64,000 nucleotides of DNA from positions 1 to 64,000 of the forward strand of contig NZ_JAQUCA010000019.1 of NCBI RefSeq assembly GCF_028686475.1. The letters run 5' to 3'. A program made the translations under genes and the position numbers. The notes below the pieces were generated by a model. That model was not told the DNA's origin. It saw only the letters and a list, made by a program, of their open reading frames with translations, and did no database searches. This document shows, piece after piece, positions 45,217 through 54,164 of this stretch (its first letter is position 1; the number at the start of each line of letters is the position of its first letter). Source of the stretch: Giesbergeria sp. GTDB lineage: Bacteria > Pseudomonadota > Gammaproteobacteria > Burkholderiales > Burkholderiaceae_C.

Positions 45217-46167
45217 ATGGAATTTTTCCGTATCAGAAAAGACATCCCCTTCATGAAGCACGCGTTGGTGTTCAACGCGATTTCCTTCATCACCTTTGCG
45301 CTGGCGGTGTTCTTTTTGTTCTCGCGCGGGCTGCATTTGTCGGTGGAGTTTACCGGCGGCACCGTGATGGAGGTGGCCTACCAGCAAACGGCCGATATTG
45401 GCAAGGTGCGCGACACGGTGGCCCAATTGGGCTACACCGAAGTGACGGTACAAAATTTTGGCACCTCGCGCGATGTCATGATTCGCTTGCCGGTGCAAAA
45501 AGGGGTCACTTCGGCGCAACAAAGCGAGCAGGTATTGGCCGCGCTCAAGGCTGCTGATGCGGGCGTGACCCTGCGCCGCACCGAATTTGTCGGGCCGCAG
45601 GTGGGCGAGGAGCTGGTGCATGGCGGCCTGATGGCGCTGGGCATGGTGGTGCTGGGCATTGTGATTTATCTGGCGATGCGCTTTGAGTGGAAGTACGGCG
45701 TGGCCGCCATCATTGCCAACTTGCACGATGTGGTGATTATTTTGGGCTTTTTTGCCTTCTTCCAGTGGGAGTTCTCTTTGGCCGTGTTGGCCGGGGTGCT
45801 GGCCGTGCTGGGCTACTCGGTCAATGAATCGGTGGTGATTTTTGACCGCATCCGCGAAGCCTTCCGCAAGTACCGCAAGATGACGACCTCCGAGGTGATT
45901 GACCACGCCATCACCAGCACCATGAGCCGTACCATCATCACCCACGCCTCCACCGAAGCGATGGTGTTGTCGATGCTGTTCTTTGGTGGCCCCAGCTTGC
46001 ATTATTTTGCAATGGCCCTGACGATTGGCATTTTGTTTGGCATTTACTCGTCGGTGTTTGTGGCCGCCGCCATTGCCATGTGGCTGGGGGTCAAGCGCGA
46101 GGACTTGGTAAAGACTGCTAACAAGCAAGAAGACCCCAACGACCCCAACGCTGGCGCCACGGTTTAA
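45217..46167 (+). CDS. secF: protein translocase subunit SecF
   Basis: The partner of SecD. The 316 residues have an N-terminal helix, the periplasmic motif VEFTGGTVMEV, and five C-terminal helices with NLHDVVIILGFFAFF and GYSVNESVVIFDRIRE, the SecF counterpart of the SecD motif. AAAGGA precedes the ATG at 45217. The tail ends in a short Asp/Pro/Asn repeat (EDPNDPNAG). Confidence 0.96.
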   Translation: MEFFRIRKDIPFMKHALVFNAISFITFALAVFFLFSRGLHLSVEFTGGTVMEVAYQQTADIGKVRDTVAQLGYTEVTVQNFGTSRDVMIRLPVQKGVTSAQQSEQVLAALKAADAGVTLRRTEFVGPQVGEELVHGGLMALGMVVLGIVIYLAMRFEWKYGVAAIIANLHDVVIILGFFAFFQWEFSLAVLAGVLAVLGYSVNESVVIFDRIREAFRKYRKMTTSEVIDHAITSTMSRTIITHASTEAMVLSMLFFGGPSLHYFAMALTIGILFGIYSSVFVAAAIAMWLGVKREDLVKTANKQEDPNDPNAGATV

Positions 46168-46200
46168 GCATAAACTGGTTTTCCCGATTACGATTGCGCC

Positions 46201-48657
46201 ATGTCTGCGCCCGTGCCACCCTCTCCGCAACGTGATCTGGCGCGCCAGGTTCGCCAGCAATTTGTTACAACGCTCAACGCTGGTTTGGGCAGTGTCGATC
46301 AGGTGATTTTGGATTTCCTGACGGCCTTGCTCAACCAAACGGGCACCCAGCGCGAGATGCAAGGGCACCGCGATGCTTGGCAACTGTATGGCCAGCACCG
46401 CAGCGCTTGGGTGCAGGCCACGCAAAAAATTTGGTTGCAGGCCAGCCAAACGCCCGTCAACCCTACTGCCGCACCCCAGAAAAGCTCCAGCGCTTTTAGC
46501 CTTGATTTGAGCCTAGAGCTGCTCAGCGACGATGTGGTAGAAAACAAAATTGTGGCCTCGCGCATCGCCCTGACGGTATTGGAGGCGGTCAGTGGCCCTT
46601 TCGATGCCCTGCGACGGCGCATTCAAGCGCTAGAAGGCCAAGAACTGAGCAGCGGCGATGTGTTGCGCCCCGAAACCTTCTGTTTGTTGTTGGTAGAACA
46701 ATGGATAGCTACCGGGCTGCCGCGCGCCAATTTGCAAGCAGTGATGGATTCTTTGCAACGCGAGTTGGCCGTACAAGCCCAAGCAGCTTACCAACAATGC
46801 AATGATTTTTTGGCCAGCCAAGGCGTAGCCCAGCCCGATGTGCGCTTGCGCGTCAGTCGCCCGCCCGGTGGTACTGGCGCGGCCACGGGTTTGGGGGCCA
46901 TAGAGGGCACCCAGCCCTCTCGCTTGGCGGCGATGCCCAGTGGCCCCATGTCGGGGCCAGGCCCCGCGCTGGCTGCACAGCCATCCAGCATGATGGCCTC
47001 CATGCCGCCAGACGCAGCCAATGGCACGCCACTGATGCGCGCCCGCCAGCGTGCCTATGGCGTGATGGGCCAACTGCGCCGCCTGATGTGGCCGGGTATG
47101 CCAGCAGGTGGCCCCCAAACCGGCCCCGCCATGATGATGGGCGGGCCGATGTCTTCCATGATGGGGCCGGTGGGGGCTTCCATTGGCGGCCCTTTGCCCG
47201 CTGGTGCCGCTGGTCCAGCCGCCATGCAGCAGCCCGCAGCGCCAGCACCCTTGGCTTCTGCCGCCTTGGCCCAAGCCTTGGCCCAGCAGCAGATGCAGGC
47301 GCAAACCTATTACAGCAGCATGGCGGCGATGGCCCCCCAAGCCGGTCCGGTGGGCGCGGTGCAATTGGTGGGCGCAGTGGGCACGGTGCGCGAGCGCTCC
47401 GCCGAGCTGAAGAAAAAGGCCGGCACCGATAGCGAAAAAGCCATCATCGAGGTGGTGGCGCTGATGTTCCAAAGCATTTTGTCCGAAGACCGCATTCCAC
47501 CGGCGGTGCGCGTGTTGTTTGCGCGCTTGCAGGTGCCGGTGTTGCGCGTAGCACTGGCCGAGCCAGATTTTTTTAGCGACTTAAACCACCCCACGCGCCT
47601 GCTGATTGACCGCATGGGCGCTTGCGTGATGGGCTTTGATACCACCGCGATTGACGGAAGCGCTTTGGAGGCCGAAATCCGCCGCGTGGTGCAAGTGATT
47701 GAGCAATACCCCGAAACCGGGCGCAAGGTATTTCAGTTGGTACGCGAGGAGTTTGAAGCCTTCTTGGCCAAATTCCTGACGCAAAAGCAATCCACTGCCC
47801 GCGTAGTGACGGTAGCGCAACAGGTAGAGCAGCGCGAAACCCTGACCATCCAATACACCATCGAATTGCGTGCCATGCTCAAAGACATGCCGGTGCGCGA
47901 TGAAATCCGTGATTTTTTATTCAAAATTTGGGCCGAAGTGCTGGCCTTGTCCGGGGTACGCGCTGGGGCGCAACATGCCGACACCTTGGCCTTTAAGCGC
48001 ACCGCTGCCGATTTGGTCTGGGCCGCTGGGGCCAAACCACACCGCAGCGACCGCACCAAAGTCATTCAAAGCCTGCCCGGCTTGCTAGAGCGCCTGCGCC
48101 AAGGGCTGGCGCTGGTGAACATGGCCCCCGAGGTCCAAGAAACCCACCTCAAAACCCTGACCGATGTGCTGGCCGAAGCTTTTGTGGCCAAAACCGAGCC
48201 GATTGCCGACGAGCAGATTGAAGCGCTGTCCAAACGCCTAGAAAATTTAGAAGATTGCATCACCGAGGCCGTGATGGGCGATATGCCCCTGGATGCCGAG
48301 GCCATCGAGATGCTGCTGGGCATGGATATGTCCGGCTTGGTCGTGATTGCCGACAACGAGGCCCCCGTAGAAGCGGCGATGGTGGATTGGGCGCGCCAAT
48401 TGCATGTGGGAGCGTGGTTCACCCTGGACCACAATGGCAACACCAGCCCGGTGCAATACGTGTGGCACAGCCAGCGCCAGCAGCTGCATTTATTTGCCAG
48501 CCCCAATGGACGCAGTTACCTGCTGCAACTGCGCCGCTTGGCGGCTTACCTGCAAACCGGTTTGCTCACGGTGCAAGACGAAGAAGGTCTGACGGTGCGC
48601 GCCGCCCGCGATGCGCTGGCCAAACTCGATGCCAACCCCGAGCGCCTGCTGCATTAA
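46201..48657 (+). CDS. DUF1631 domain-containing protein
   Basis: An 818-residue cytoplasmic protein of the proteobacterial DUF1631 family (sometimes labelled thymidine phosphorylase in databases, without support I can see). Two helical halves (about 1-225 and 400-740) are separated by a Met/Pro/Gly/Ala-rich low-complexity segment of about 170 residues (about 225-395). The conserved central pattern is PPAVRVLFARLQVPVLRVAL...PDFF...HPTRLLIDRMG. The C-terminal about 100 residues look like a PilZ-type beta domain (GAWFTLDHNG...VQYVWHS). It starts 33 bases after secF. Function unknown. Confidence 0.8.
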   Translation: MSAPVPPSPQRDLARQVRQQFVTTLNAGLGSVDQVILDFLTALLNQTGTQREMQGHRDAWQLYGQHRSAWVQATQKIWLQASQTPVNPTAAPQKSSSAFSLDLSLELLSDDVVENKIVASRIALTVLEAVSGPFDALRRRIQALEGQELSSGDVLRPETFCLLLVEQWIATGLPRANLQAVMDSLQRELAVQAQAAYQQCNDFLASQGVAQPDVRLRVSRPPGGTGAATGLGAIEGTQPSRLAAMPSGPMSGPGPALAAQPSSMMASMPPDAANGTPLMRARQRAYGVMGQLRRLMWPGMPAGGPQTGPAMMMGGPMSSMMGPVGASIGGPLPAGAAGPAAMQQPAAPAPLASAALAQALAQQQMQAQTYYSSMAAMAPQAGPVGAVQLVGAVGTVRERSAELKKKAGTDSEKAIIEVVALMFQSILSEDRIPPAVRVLFARLQVPVLRVALAEPDFFSDLNHPTRLLIDRMGACVMGFDTTAIDGSALEAEIRRVVQVIEQYPETGRKVFQLVREEFEAFLAKFLTQKQSTARVVTVAQQVEQRETLTIQYTIELRAMLKDMPVRDEIRDFLFKIWAEVLALSGVRAGAQHADTLAFKRTAADLVWAAGAKPHRSDRTKVIQSLPGLLERLRQGLALVNMAPEVQETHLKTLTDVLAEAFVAKTEPIADEQIEALSKRLENLEDCITEAVMGDMPLDAEAIEMLLGMDMSGLVVIADNEAPVEAAMVDWARQLHVGAWFTLDHNGNTSPVQYVWHSQRQQLHLFASPNGRSYLLQLRRLAAYLQTGLLTVQDEEGLTVRAARDALAKLDANPERLLH

Positions 48658-48736
48658 AAGTTGATGCTGCCGTAGGTGCTGGCGCGCTGGCAGTGCTGGC
48701 TGTGTAGGGTTTTTTCTTTTTTTTGTGCGTGTCACC

Positions 48737-49549
48737 ATGCCCCAATTTGCGGCCAATCTCAGTTGGCTTTATCCCGATTTGCCCTTTTTAGAGCGCTTTG
48801 AAGCCGCCGCCACCGATGGCTTTAAGGCCGTAGAGTATTTGGCCCCCTACCCTTGGCCAGCGGCTGAACTGGCCGCGCGCCTGCGCGCCCACGGACTGCG
48901 CCAAGTGTTGTTTAATGCGCCCGCTGCTGGCAGCACACCGGCCGACATGGCCGCCGCGTGGGACAGCGGTGCGCGTGGCACAGCGGCATTGCCGGGGCAA
49001 GAGGCCGTTTTTCGGGCTGGCATTCAAGCGGCTTTGCGCTACGCAGCGGCGCTAGAGTGCCCACGCATCCATGTGATGAGTGGCCTCGTGCCGGTGGGGG
49101 CTGATGGGGCCACCATGCAGGCCACCTTGATAGACAACCTGCGCTGGGCTTGCCAGCAAGCCGCTGCCCAAGGCTGTGAATTGTTGATGGAGCCTATCAA
49201 CCCACGCGATATGCCGGGCTATTTTTTGCAGCGCCAAGCACAAGCCCATGCGCTGCTGGATGCCGTCGATTCGCCCCAGCTCAAGGTGCTGATGGATTTG
49301 TACCATTGCCAAGTAAGCGAGGGCGATGTGGCCAGCAAATTGCGCCAATACCTGCCCACAGGCCGGGTGGCCCATGTGCAAATAGCGGGCGTGCCCGAGC
49401 GCCAAGAGCCGGACAAAGGGGAATTGCACTACCCTTATTTGTTCGACGTGCTGGACAGCTTAGGCTACGCTGGCTGGGTGGGTTGTGAATACCGCCCGGC
49501 GGGCAACACCTCGGAGGGCTTAGGCTGGCACCGGCGCTACTTGGCCTGA
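48737..49549 (+). CDS. hyi: hydroxypyruvate isomerase-like TIM-barrel protein
   Basis: A 270-residue xylose-isomerase-like TIM barrel of the Hyi/OtnI family, interconverting hydroxypyruvate and tartronate semialdehyde or a related 2-oxo-tetronate. Visible are [18 protein letters not shown] at the N-terminus, [23 protein letters not shown] (metal Glu), [13 protein letters not shown] (Asp/His) and GCEYRPAG (Glu). The ATG at 48737 is preferred to the GTG four codons earlier. No glyoxylate genes are adjacent. A T-rich stretch at 48709-48724 may end the DUF1631 transcript. Confidence 0.85.
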   Translation: MPQFAANLSWLYPDLPFLERFEAAATDGFKAVEYLAPYPWPAAELAARLRAHGLRQVLFNAPAAGSTPADMAAAWDSGARGTAALPGQEAVFRAGIQAALRYAAALECPRIHVMSGLVPVGADGATMQATLIDNLRWACQQAAAQGCELLMEPINPRDMPGYFLQRQAQAHALLDAVDSPQLKVLMDLYHCQVSEGDVASKLRQYLPTGRVAHVQIAGVPERQEPDKGELHYPYLFDVLDSLGYAGWVGCEYRPAGNTSEGLGWHRRYLA

Positions 49550-49617
49550 TTGGAAAAAGGGGGTGGGCTATTTTTTCGGCATCCCCGTATCGCTCTTTAT
49601 TTTTTTGTGGCCATCCT

Positions 49618-51147
49618 ATGCGTTTTACTACCCGGCTGATTCTGTGTACTGCGGCCCCGGCCTTGTTGTTTGTGTTGGCCTTGGCCACCAGTTTATGGGC
49701 GCTGGTACGTACACAACACGACTTTAACCGCTACATTGGCACCGAGCAGGCCGTGGTGGTTGGGTTGTCTGAGCTGTATGCCCAAGGTTTGCAGGGCGGC
49801 CAAGCCTTGCGTAACATTGCGCTCAACCCCAACAACAAAAACGCCTATGACAACGTGCGCGCCGCTATGGATGCCTATGCCAGCGCCTACGATGAAACGC
49901 TACGCCACGCCCAAGGCACGCCGTTTGAGGCCCCCTTGCGCGCCTTAGCACAGCAGCGTAGCCAACAAATTGCCATTCAAAACCACATTATGGAGTTGGC
50001 ACGCACCGATGCTGCTGCCGCTGCGGCTGCCATTAATCAACAAGAAATACCCGCTTGGCGTGCCATGCGCGCTACCCTGATGGAGCAAATCAGCAGCGCG
50101 CGTAAAACGCCTGAACAAGCCCATGCAGAAACGCAACTGCGGGCCGACCGGGCGCAAATTGCCGTTACGGTGCTGGCCTTGCTGGCGGCTGTGGTGGCGG
50201 TAGCGCTGGGCGGTGTGATGGCGCGCACCTTGCAGCGCGAGTTGGGCGGTGACCCCGCCGATGCCAGCCAAGCCCTGCGCCATATTGCCCAAGGCAACCT
50301 CAGCCACGATTTGCATCTGCAAGGCCAAGCTACCGGCTTGATGGCCGATTTGCTCAGAATGCAGCAACACCTGCGCCAGTTGGTGACGCAAGTGCGCCAA
50401 GGTGCCATGCACATGACCAGTGCGGCCACCGATATTGCCCAAGGCAACCACGATTTATCGGCCCGTACCGAGCAGCAAGCGGCGGCCATTGAGCAAACCG
50501 CTGCCGCGATGGAGCAGCTCACGGCCACGGTGCGTCAAAACGCTGACCATGCCCACCGGGCTAAATCTTTGGCCGTGAATGCCTCCACCGTGGCGGTGCA
50601 AGGTGGTGAAGTGGTCGGGCAGGTGGTGCAGCGCATGGGCGAAATCAACCAAGCCTCGCGCCAAATTGCCGACATCATTGGCGTGATTGATGGCATCGCC
50701 TTCCAAACCAATATTTTGGCACTCAATGCAGCAGTAGAGGCCGCGCGGGCGGGCGAGCAAGGCCGAGGCTTTGCCGTGGTGGCCTCGGAGGTGCGTAGCT
50801 TGGCTGGGCGCAGCGCCCAAGCGGCCAAAGAAATCAAAACCCTGATTCAAACCAGCGTGGACCGCGTTGCCCAAGGCAGCCAGTTGGTGGATCAGGCCGG
50901 AGAAACCATGACCGATGTGGTCTCGGCGATTCAGCAGGTGAGTGCCATTGTGGGCCAAATCAGCGCTGCCAGCACCGAGCAAGATGCGGGCGTGAGCCAA
51001 GTAGGGCAAGCGATTGTGCAAATTGACCAAGCCACCCAGCAAAATGCTTTGCGTGTGCAGCAAAGCACGGTCGCCGCCGATAGTTTGCAGCAGCAATCGC
51101 AGCAGTTGTTGCAAGCGGTGGCAGCGTTTCAGTTAGAGCGCGCATAA
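49618..51147 (+). CDS. methyl-accepting chemotaxis protein, four-helix-bundle type sensor
   Basis: A 509-residue chemoreceptor. A membrane segment near residues 8-29, a helical periplasmic domain of about 150 residues (4HB-like, rich in Ala/Gln), a second membrane segment near 175-195, a HAMP-like region and a full signalling domain with the tip [36 protein letters not shown]. The ligand is not predictable. No CheR pentapeptide. A local duplication origin with the receptors at 22 and 58 kb is possible, as their tips are nearly identical. Confidence 0.93.
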   Translation: MRFTTRLILCTAAPALLFVLALATSLWALVRTQHDFNRYIGTEQAVVVGLSELYAQGLQGGQALRNIALNPNNKNAYDNVRAAMDAYASAYDETLRHAQGTPFEAPLRALAQQRSQQIAIQNHIMELARTDAAAAAAAINQQEIPAWRAMRATLMEQISSARKTPEQAHAETQLRADRAQIAVTVLALLAAVVAVALGGVMARTLQRELGGDPADASQALRHIAQGNLSHDLHLQGQATGLMADLLRMQQHLRQLVTQVRQGAMHMTSAATDIAQGNHDLSARTEQQAAAIEQTAAAMEQLTATVRQNADHAHRAKSLAVNASTVAVQGGEVVGQVVQRMGEINQASRQIADIIGVIDGIAFQTNILALNAAVEAARAGEQGRGFAVVASEVRSLAGRSAQAAKEIKTLIQTSVDRVAQGSQLVDQAGETMTDVVSAIQQVSAIVGQISAASTEQDAGVSQVGQAIVQIDQATQQNALRVQQSTVAADSLQQQSQQLLQAVAAFQLERA

Positions 51148-51184
51148 CGCAACGCAGCAGCCAAGGCTGAAGGGTGCCACGCCG

Positions 51185-51229
51185 CTGCCCAAAGCGCCCA
51201 AAGCGCCTAAAGCGCCTAAAGCGCCTAAG
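51185..51229. repeat. 9-bp tandem repeat GCGCC(C/T)AAA
   Basis: Four consecutive 9-base units (51194-51229) plus one degenerate unit before them fill the gap between the chemoreceptor gene and the convergent carbonic-anhydrase-like gene. The stop codon of the latter (51225-51227) lies in the last unit. Because the period is three codons, two further TAG codons recur in that reading frame. Confidence 0.8.
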
Positions 51230-52619
51230 GCCCCAGCAGTACCTGTCGCCCATACAAAGGTTGCACAGGCCGGGCATGGGGAGGCAGCAAGGCCATCAGG
51301 CGTTGCAATTGTTCTGGCGCGATGCTGGCAGGATTTTTTAGCACCAAGCGCAACACCCCCTCGGTGCAAGGCGGTTGGGTGAACGAGCCTAAATACTGGT
51401 AATACTGCCGTTGGGCAGGCAACAAATCGTGTAACTGCAATTGACCGGGTGTCAGGGTTACACGCTCCCCCGCGTGCAAGGGCAAATAGGCCCACAGCTG
51501 GGCCAAAAAGGGGTTAGCGGCCCCCAACTGCAAGGGCACCGACACCACCGCCCATTGCTGGGTCGGGGCGCGGTAAAGCAAATCCACTGCCATCACCACT
51601 TCGTCGGTGCTGCCGATGCGTTCCTCGGCTGGGTAGTGCAGCTGTATGCGCTGCAATTCCCACTCCATGCCGCGCAAATCCAAGGTGCTAAGGCCCTGCA
51701 CTTGCAGTTGCAAAAAGCGCCCGGTGTGTTCTAGCACCCCAGTGAAGACTTGATTGCCCAAGGGCAAGTGGGCTGTGGGGCCGGTTTTGTCTGGCGGTGC
51801 GCTCCATTCAATGGGTGATTGGCGCTGGCCGCTGCCACACAGGGCAAAGCTGGGGTGCAATTGCCCCCACGCCTGTGGGCCAGTGGCCCCGGCGTAGCTC
51901 CACGCTGCTTGTGGTGTGGATGGTTCTAGGCTGAAGGGTGCGAGGGGGGAGGTGAGAGATGCAGCAGCATTTTGTGCTGGCACGGTGGCCGCCAACAGGG
52001 CGGCGCGCTCGGCAATATAGCGACGGCTGGCGCTGGGAGTAGCCACCGCCATCTCGGGCGCTGGCGCTACCACTGGGGTGGCGGTGCTGGACGTTGGCGC
52101 TGCGCTGGGGGCCAGCGTGTTCAGGGGAGGCGCTGGTGGCGCGGTGGTCTCGTCAAGGGCTGGCACAGCCGCAGCGGCGCTGGTTGCGGCAGCGGCAGCC
52201 GTAGCCGCAACAGCGGTGGGCTTTTTGTGGGTGCGTTTGCTGGTCTTTTTCGACGCAGGGCGCGAAGTGGGGCGGCCCAACTCCACCGCGAAGGTGGGGA
52301 TAGTGGGTGGCTCTGCTTTGCGTTTGCCCCGGCCCGCACGGCTACTGCGCCGAGAGGGCGAAGCATACTTTTGGTTGGTACGCTCTATCACCTCGTTGAT
52401 GCGCTCAATCAGCAAGGCGCGCTCTTCGGGGTTGCTCAGGCGCAGTGGGGCGGGTGCAGCGGGTGCCGCTGGGGCCGGGGTAGGGGCGGTTTTGGCCGCT
52501 GGTTCAGGTGCGGGTTCTGCGGCCCTGACCGTTTGCCCCAGCAGCAAACCTGCCAACACAGCACTGGCCGAGCCGCAGCGGCGCAAGATAGGCAGAAAAG
52601 AAACAGGAGTAGGGTTCAT
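51225..52619 (-). CDS. alpha-carbonic-anhydrase-like exported protein lacking zinc ligands
   Basis: A 464-residue protein with a signal peptide (to about residue 33), an about 190-residue Ala/Pro/Thr-rich linker with a basic patch (about 90-135), then an alpha-carbonic-anhydrase fold (about 240-464): WSYAGATGPQAWG, GQRQSPIEW and TQPPCTEGV. The three zinc histidines of the family align with Gln, His and Asp (RIQLHYP, AVDLLY), so two are missing and CO2 hydration is unlikely; it may be a structural or binding protein. Its ATG shares a base with the stop of the truncated iscB upstream (TGATG). Confidence 0.8.
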   Translation of the reverse strand: MNPTPVSFLPILRRCGSASAVLAGLLLGQTVRAAEPAPEPAAKTAPTPAPAAPAAPAPLRLSNPEERALLIERINEVIERTNQKYASPSRRSSRAGRGKRKAEPPTIPTFAVELGRPTSRPASKKTSKRTHKKPTAVAATAAAAATSAAAAVPALDETTAPPAPPLNTLAPSAAPTSSTATPVVAPAPEMAVATPSASRRYIAERAALLAATVPAQNAAASLTSPLAPFSLEPSTPQAAWSYAGATGPQAWGQLHPSFALCGSGQRQSPIEWSAPPDKTGPTAHLPLGNQVFTGVLEHTGRFLQLQVQGLSTLDLRGMEWELQRIQLHYPAEERIGSTDEVVMAVDLLYRAPTQQWAVVSVPLQLGAANPFLAQLWAYLPLHAGERVTLTPGQLQLHDLLPAQRQYYQYLGSFTQPPCTEGVLRLVLKNPASIAPEQLQRLMALLPPHARPVQPLYGRQVLLGP

Positions 52620-53737
52620 CAGATTGCGCGTGAAACCTCGGCATTCATGCCGGGGAGGCAGAGCGCGGAACGCGCAGCGTTCCTGGCTTGGGGCCTTGCC
52701 GGTTCACGTTTTGCGCTGTTGGCCCGGTTGAAGAAGTAGCCATAACCATCAGCGCGCTGAATCACGCGGCAACGCTTGTGGCTGATGCCTTGCACTACGA
52801 CGAATTGACCATCTTGGTAGCTTTGAATGTTAAAAGAACCGCTGGCTCGAATCGCCACCCGTCCGATATGGATGCCAGCCTTGAGGCCCGAGGGCACCTC
52901 CGCGCGCACCATGTCGCCGGTGCCAAAACCATGCACACGCTTACGGCGCATCAGGTAACCCCTTGGAAAGCCAAATTTATTCAAGCGGGTGCGCTGGTAG
53001 CTACCCCGGCCTGTGGCCTTGAGGGTGAGCGTGGGGCATTGCCAGTTTTCGATGGCTTGTATTTTTCCGACGCAAGCAGCATCAAGCGCATGGGTTTTCG
53101 GGATGCCCAACGTGCAGCGATTAAATTTGGTTTGCCCACCCGAAGCCAGCTCGACCGGCAAGTTGGTGGATTTGAGGGTATTGGCCAGCGCCCAACGGGT
53201 AGCATTGACGGCGGCGGCATCACGCAGGGGCTTTTTTGCATCTGCGAGTATCTTGGCCAAGCGCTTGGGGTCTTTGGCTAAAAACTCTTCTATGCTGCGC
53301 GCGGCTTTTTTCTGGTTGCAGCAGGCGCAAGCCAGTGTGAGGTTGGTTTTTAGGAAACGTGGCGCGCGGTAGCGCAAATGTCCCCTGCGCCGACGGCGCA
53401 TTTGTCGCCGTGCGGTTAGCGCCTCGGAAATCTGCTTACCGCGATGGATTAACTCCATCAGGTTCAGCACCACGGCAGCAGCTTGCACTTCGCCGCTTTG
53501 CTGGTCGATGATTTCAGCATCGCGCACCAAGGCCAAACCGGTGGTTTTGCTGCCGGGGTCCAATTTCAAATGCAGAGGTTGCAAATCACAAGAAGCTATT
53601 TGACGGTCTGTGAGTCGAATCACCATCGGCACGATTCGATGCACCCGCGCCCGACCACGTGCCAGCAGCAGCCGGGCGCGCTTTTCGGTGCAGGGCATCA
53701 ATGCCTTACCATGGAAATCCAACACAAAAACTGCCAT
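52619..53737 (-). CDS. IscB-derived protein lacking RuvC-II and most of HNH (nuclease-dead IscB)
   Basis: The 372 residues align throughout with the intact IscB at 24.7 kb except for one in-frame loss of 106 residues (131-236 of that protein). Kept: the PLMP domain, RuvC-I Asp60, the Arg-rich bridge helix, RuvC-III ([10 protein letters not shown]) and the C-terminal TAM-contacting part. Lost: RuvC-II Glu, the first HNH Cys pair and the HNH catalytic His. Neither nuclease site can be complete, but RNA and DNA binding could remain. The remaining frame is intact and many differences from copy 1 are at third codon positions. The ATG at 53737 follows GGAGA. Confidence 0.88.
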   Translation of the reverse strand: MAVFVLDFHGKALMPCTEKRARLLLARGRARVHRIVPMVIRLTDRQIASCDLQPLHLKLDPGSKTTGLALVRDAEIIDQQSGEVQAAAVVLNLMELIHRGKQISEALTARRQMRRRRRGHLRYRAPRFLKTNLTLACACCNQKKAARSIEEFLAKDPKRLAKILADAKKPLRDAAAVNATRWALANTLKSTNLPVELASGGQTKFNRCTLGIPKTHALDAACVGKIQAIENWQCPTLTLKATGRGSYQRTRLNKFGFPRGYLMRRKRVHGFGTGDMVRAEVPSGLKAGIHIGRVAIRASGSFNIQSYQDGQFVVVQGISHKRCRVIQRADGYGYFFNRANSAKREPARPQARNAARSALCLPGMNAEVSRAI

Positions 53738-53749
53738 GTATCTCTCCAA

Positions 53750-54054
53750 AAAATCAGCTGTCTTTCCAGCAGTCAGCCCTTACGGGCCTAGTGACGGACA
53801 TCTTTCGATGTCGCTCCCCTCGGGAATGTCGGCAATCGGCTCCAGCTTTTGCAAGCTGCGGTTTCAACCTTCGGGCTTTTACCTTGGCCCAGCATGATCA
53901 AAACCTTGCAGAGCAGCAAACTGAGGAAGCATTTGCTGGTGCGTCTGAACGACCTGTTGTCAACGTAGCGGATTGGTTACCGCTTTCCCTGGTCAACCTG
54001 GCTTAAATCCTTTCGGCTTCAGGCCCCATTCTTCAGGATGGAGTAATTGACGGC
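53750..54054 (-). ncRNA. omega RNA of IscB copy 2
   Basis: Nearly the same sequence as the omega RNA of copy 1. Stems are kept while sequence drifts: GACAUC-GAAA-GAUGUC (53797-53812) replaces the GAUAUC-GCAA-GAUGUC hairpin, and CAGCUU-GCAA-AAGCUG replaces the GUAA-loop version. Both changes preserve pairing and a GNRA loop. The expected guide is the host sequence just outside the left end, about 54055-54070, an A-rich stretch in the ruvB leader. Confidence 0.8.
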
Positions 54055-54164
54055 AAAAAAGCGAGGGCAAACACAAGCTGGCAGAAGCGCACTTTAACTG
54101 CACAAGGCGCACTATGGGGCCGGGCAAGCTATAGTTTGCGCTTGCCTTGCCTGCCCAAACCACC
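54055..54164 (+). promoter_or_regulatory. ruvB leader/promoter region beside the element left end
   Basis: A 110-base spacer between the IscB copy 2 left end and ruvB. It must carry the ruvB promoter unless transcription comes from within the element. It contains the A6 stretch that would be the guide source and a TATAGT (about 54130) that could be a -10 box. With 53738-54054 it forms the longest stretch without a protein gene in the window. Confidence 0.4.

Larger units (their letters stand above)
52619..54054 (-). mobile_element. IscB element, copy 2, with internal deletion
   Basis: Same orientation and ends as copy 1. It has the left-end sequence GCCGTCAATTAC with its hairpin (about 54024-54043, one mismatch in the stem), an omega RNA region, an iscB gene and the right-end hairpin CGGCAT-N2-ATGCCG at 52639-52652. 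Compared with copy 1 it lacks 318 bases inside iscB. No transposase gene. It lies between the carbonic-anhydrase-like gene and ruvB. Confidence 0.85.

Noticed and set aside
45133-46449. A 438-codon minus-strand open frame over secF.
   Set aside because: Histidine/glutamine-rich antisense translation of secF; no motif and no ribosome-binding site.
51185-51229. Possible CRISPR array.
   Set aside because: The units are 9 bases with no spacers and no cas genes are near.
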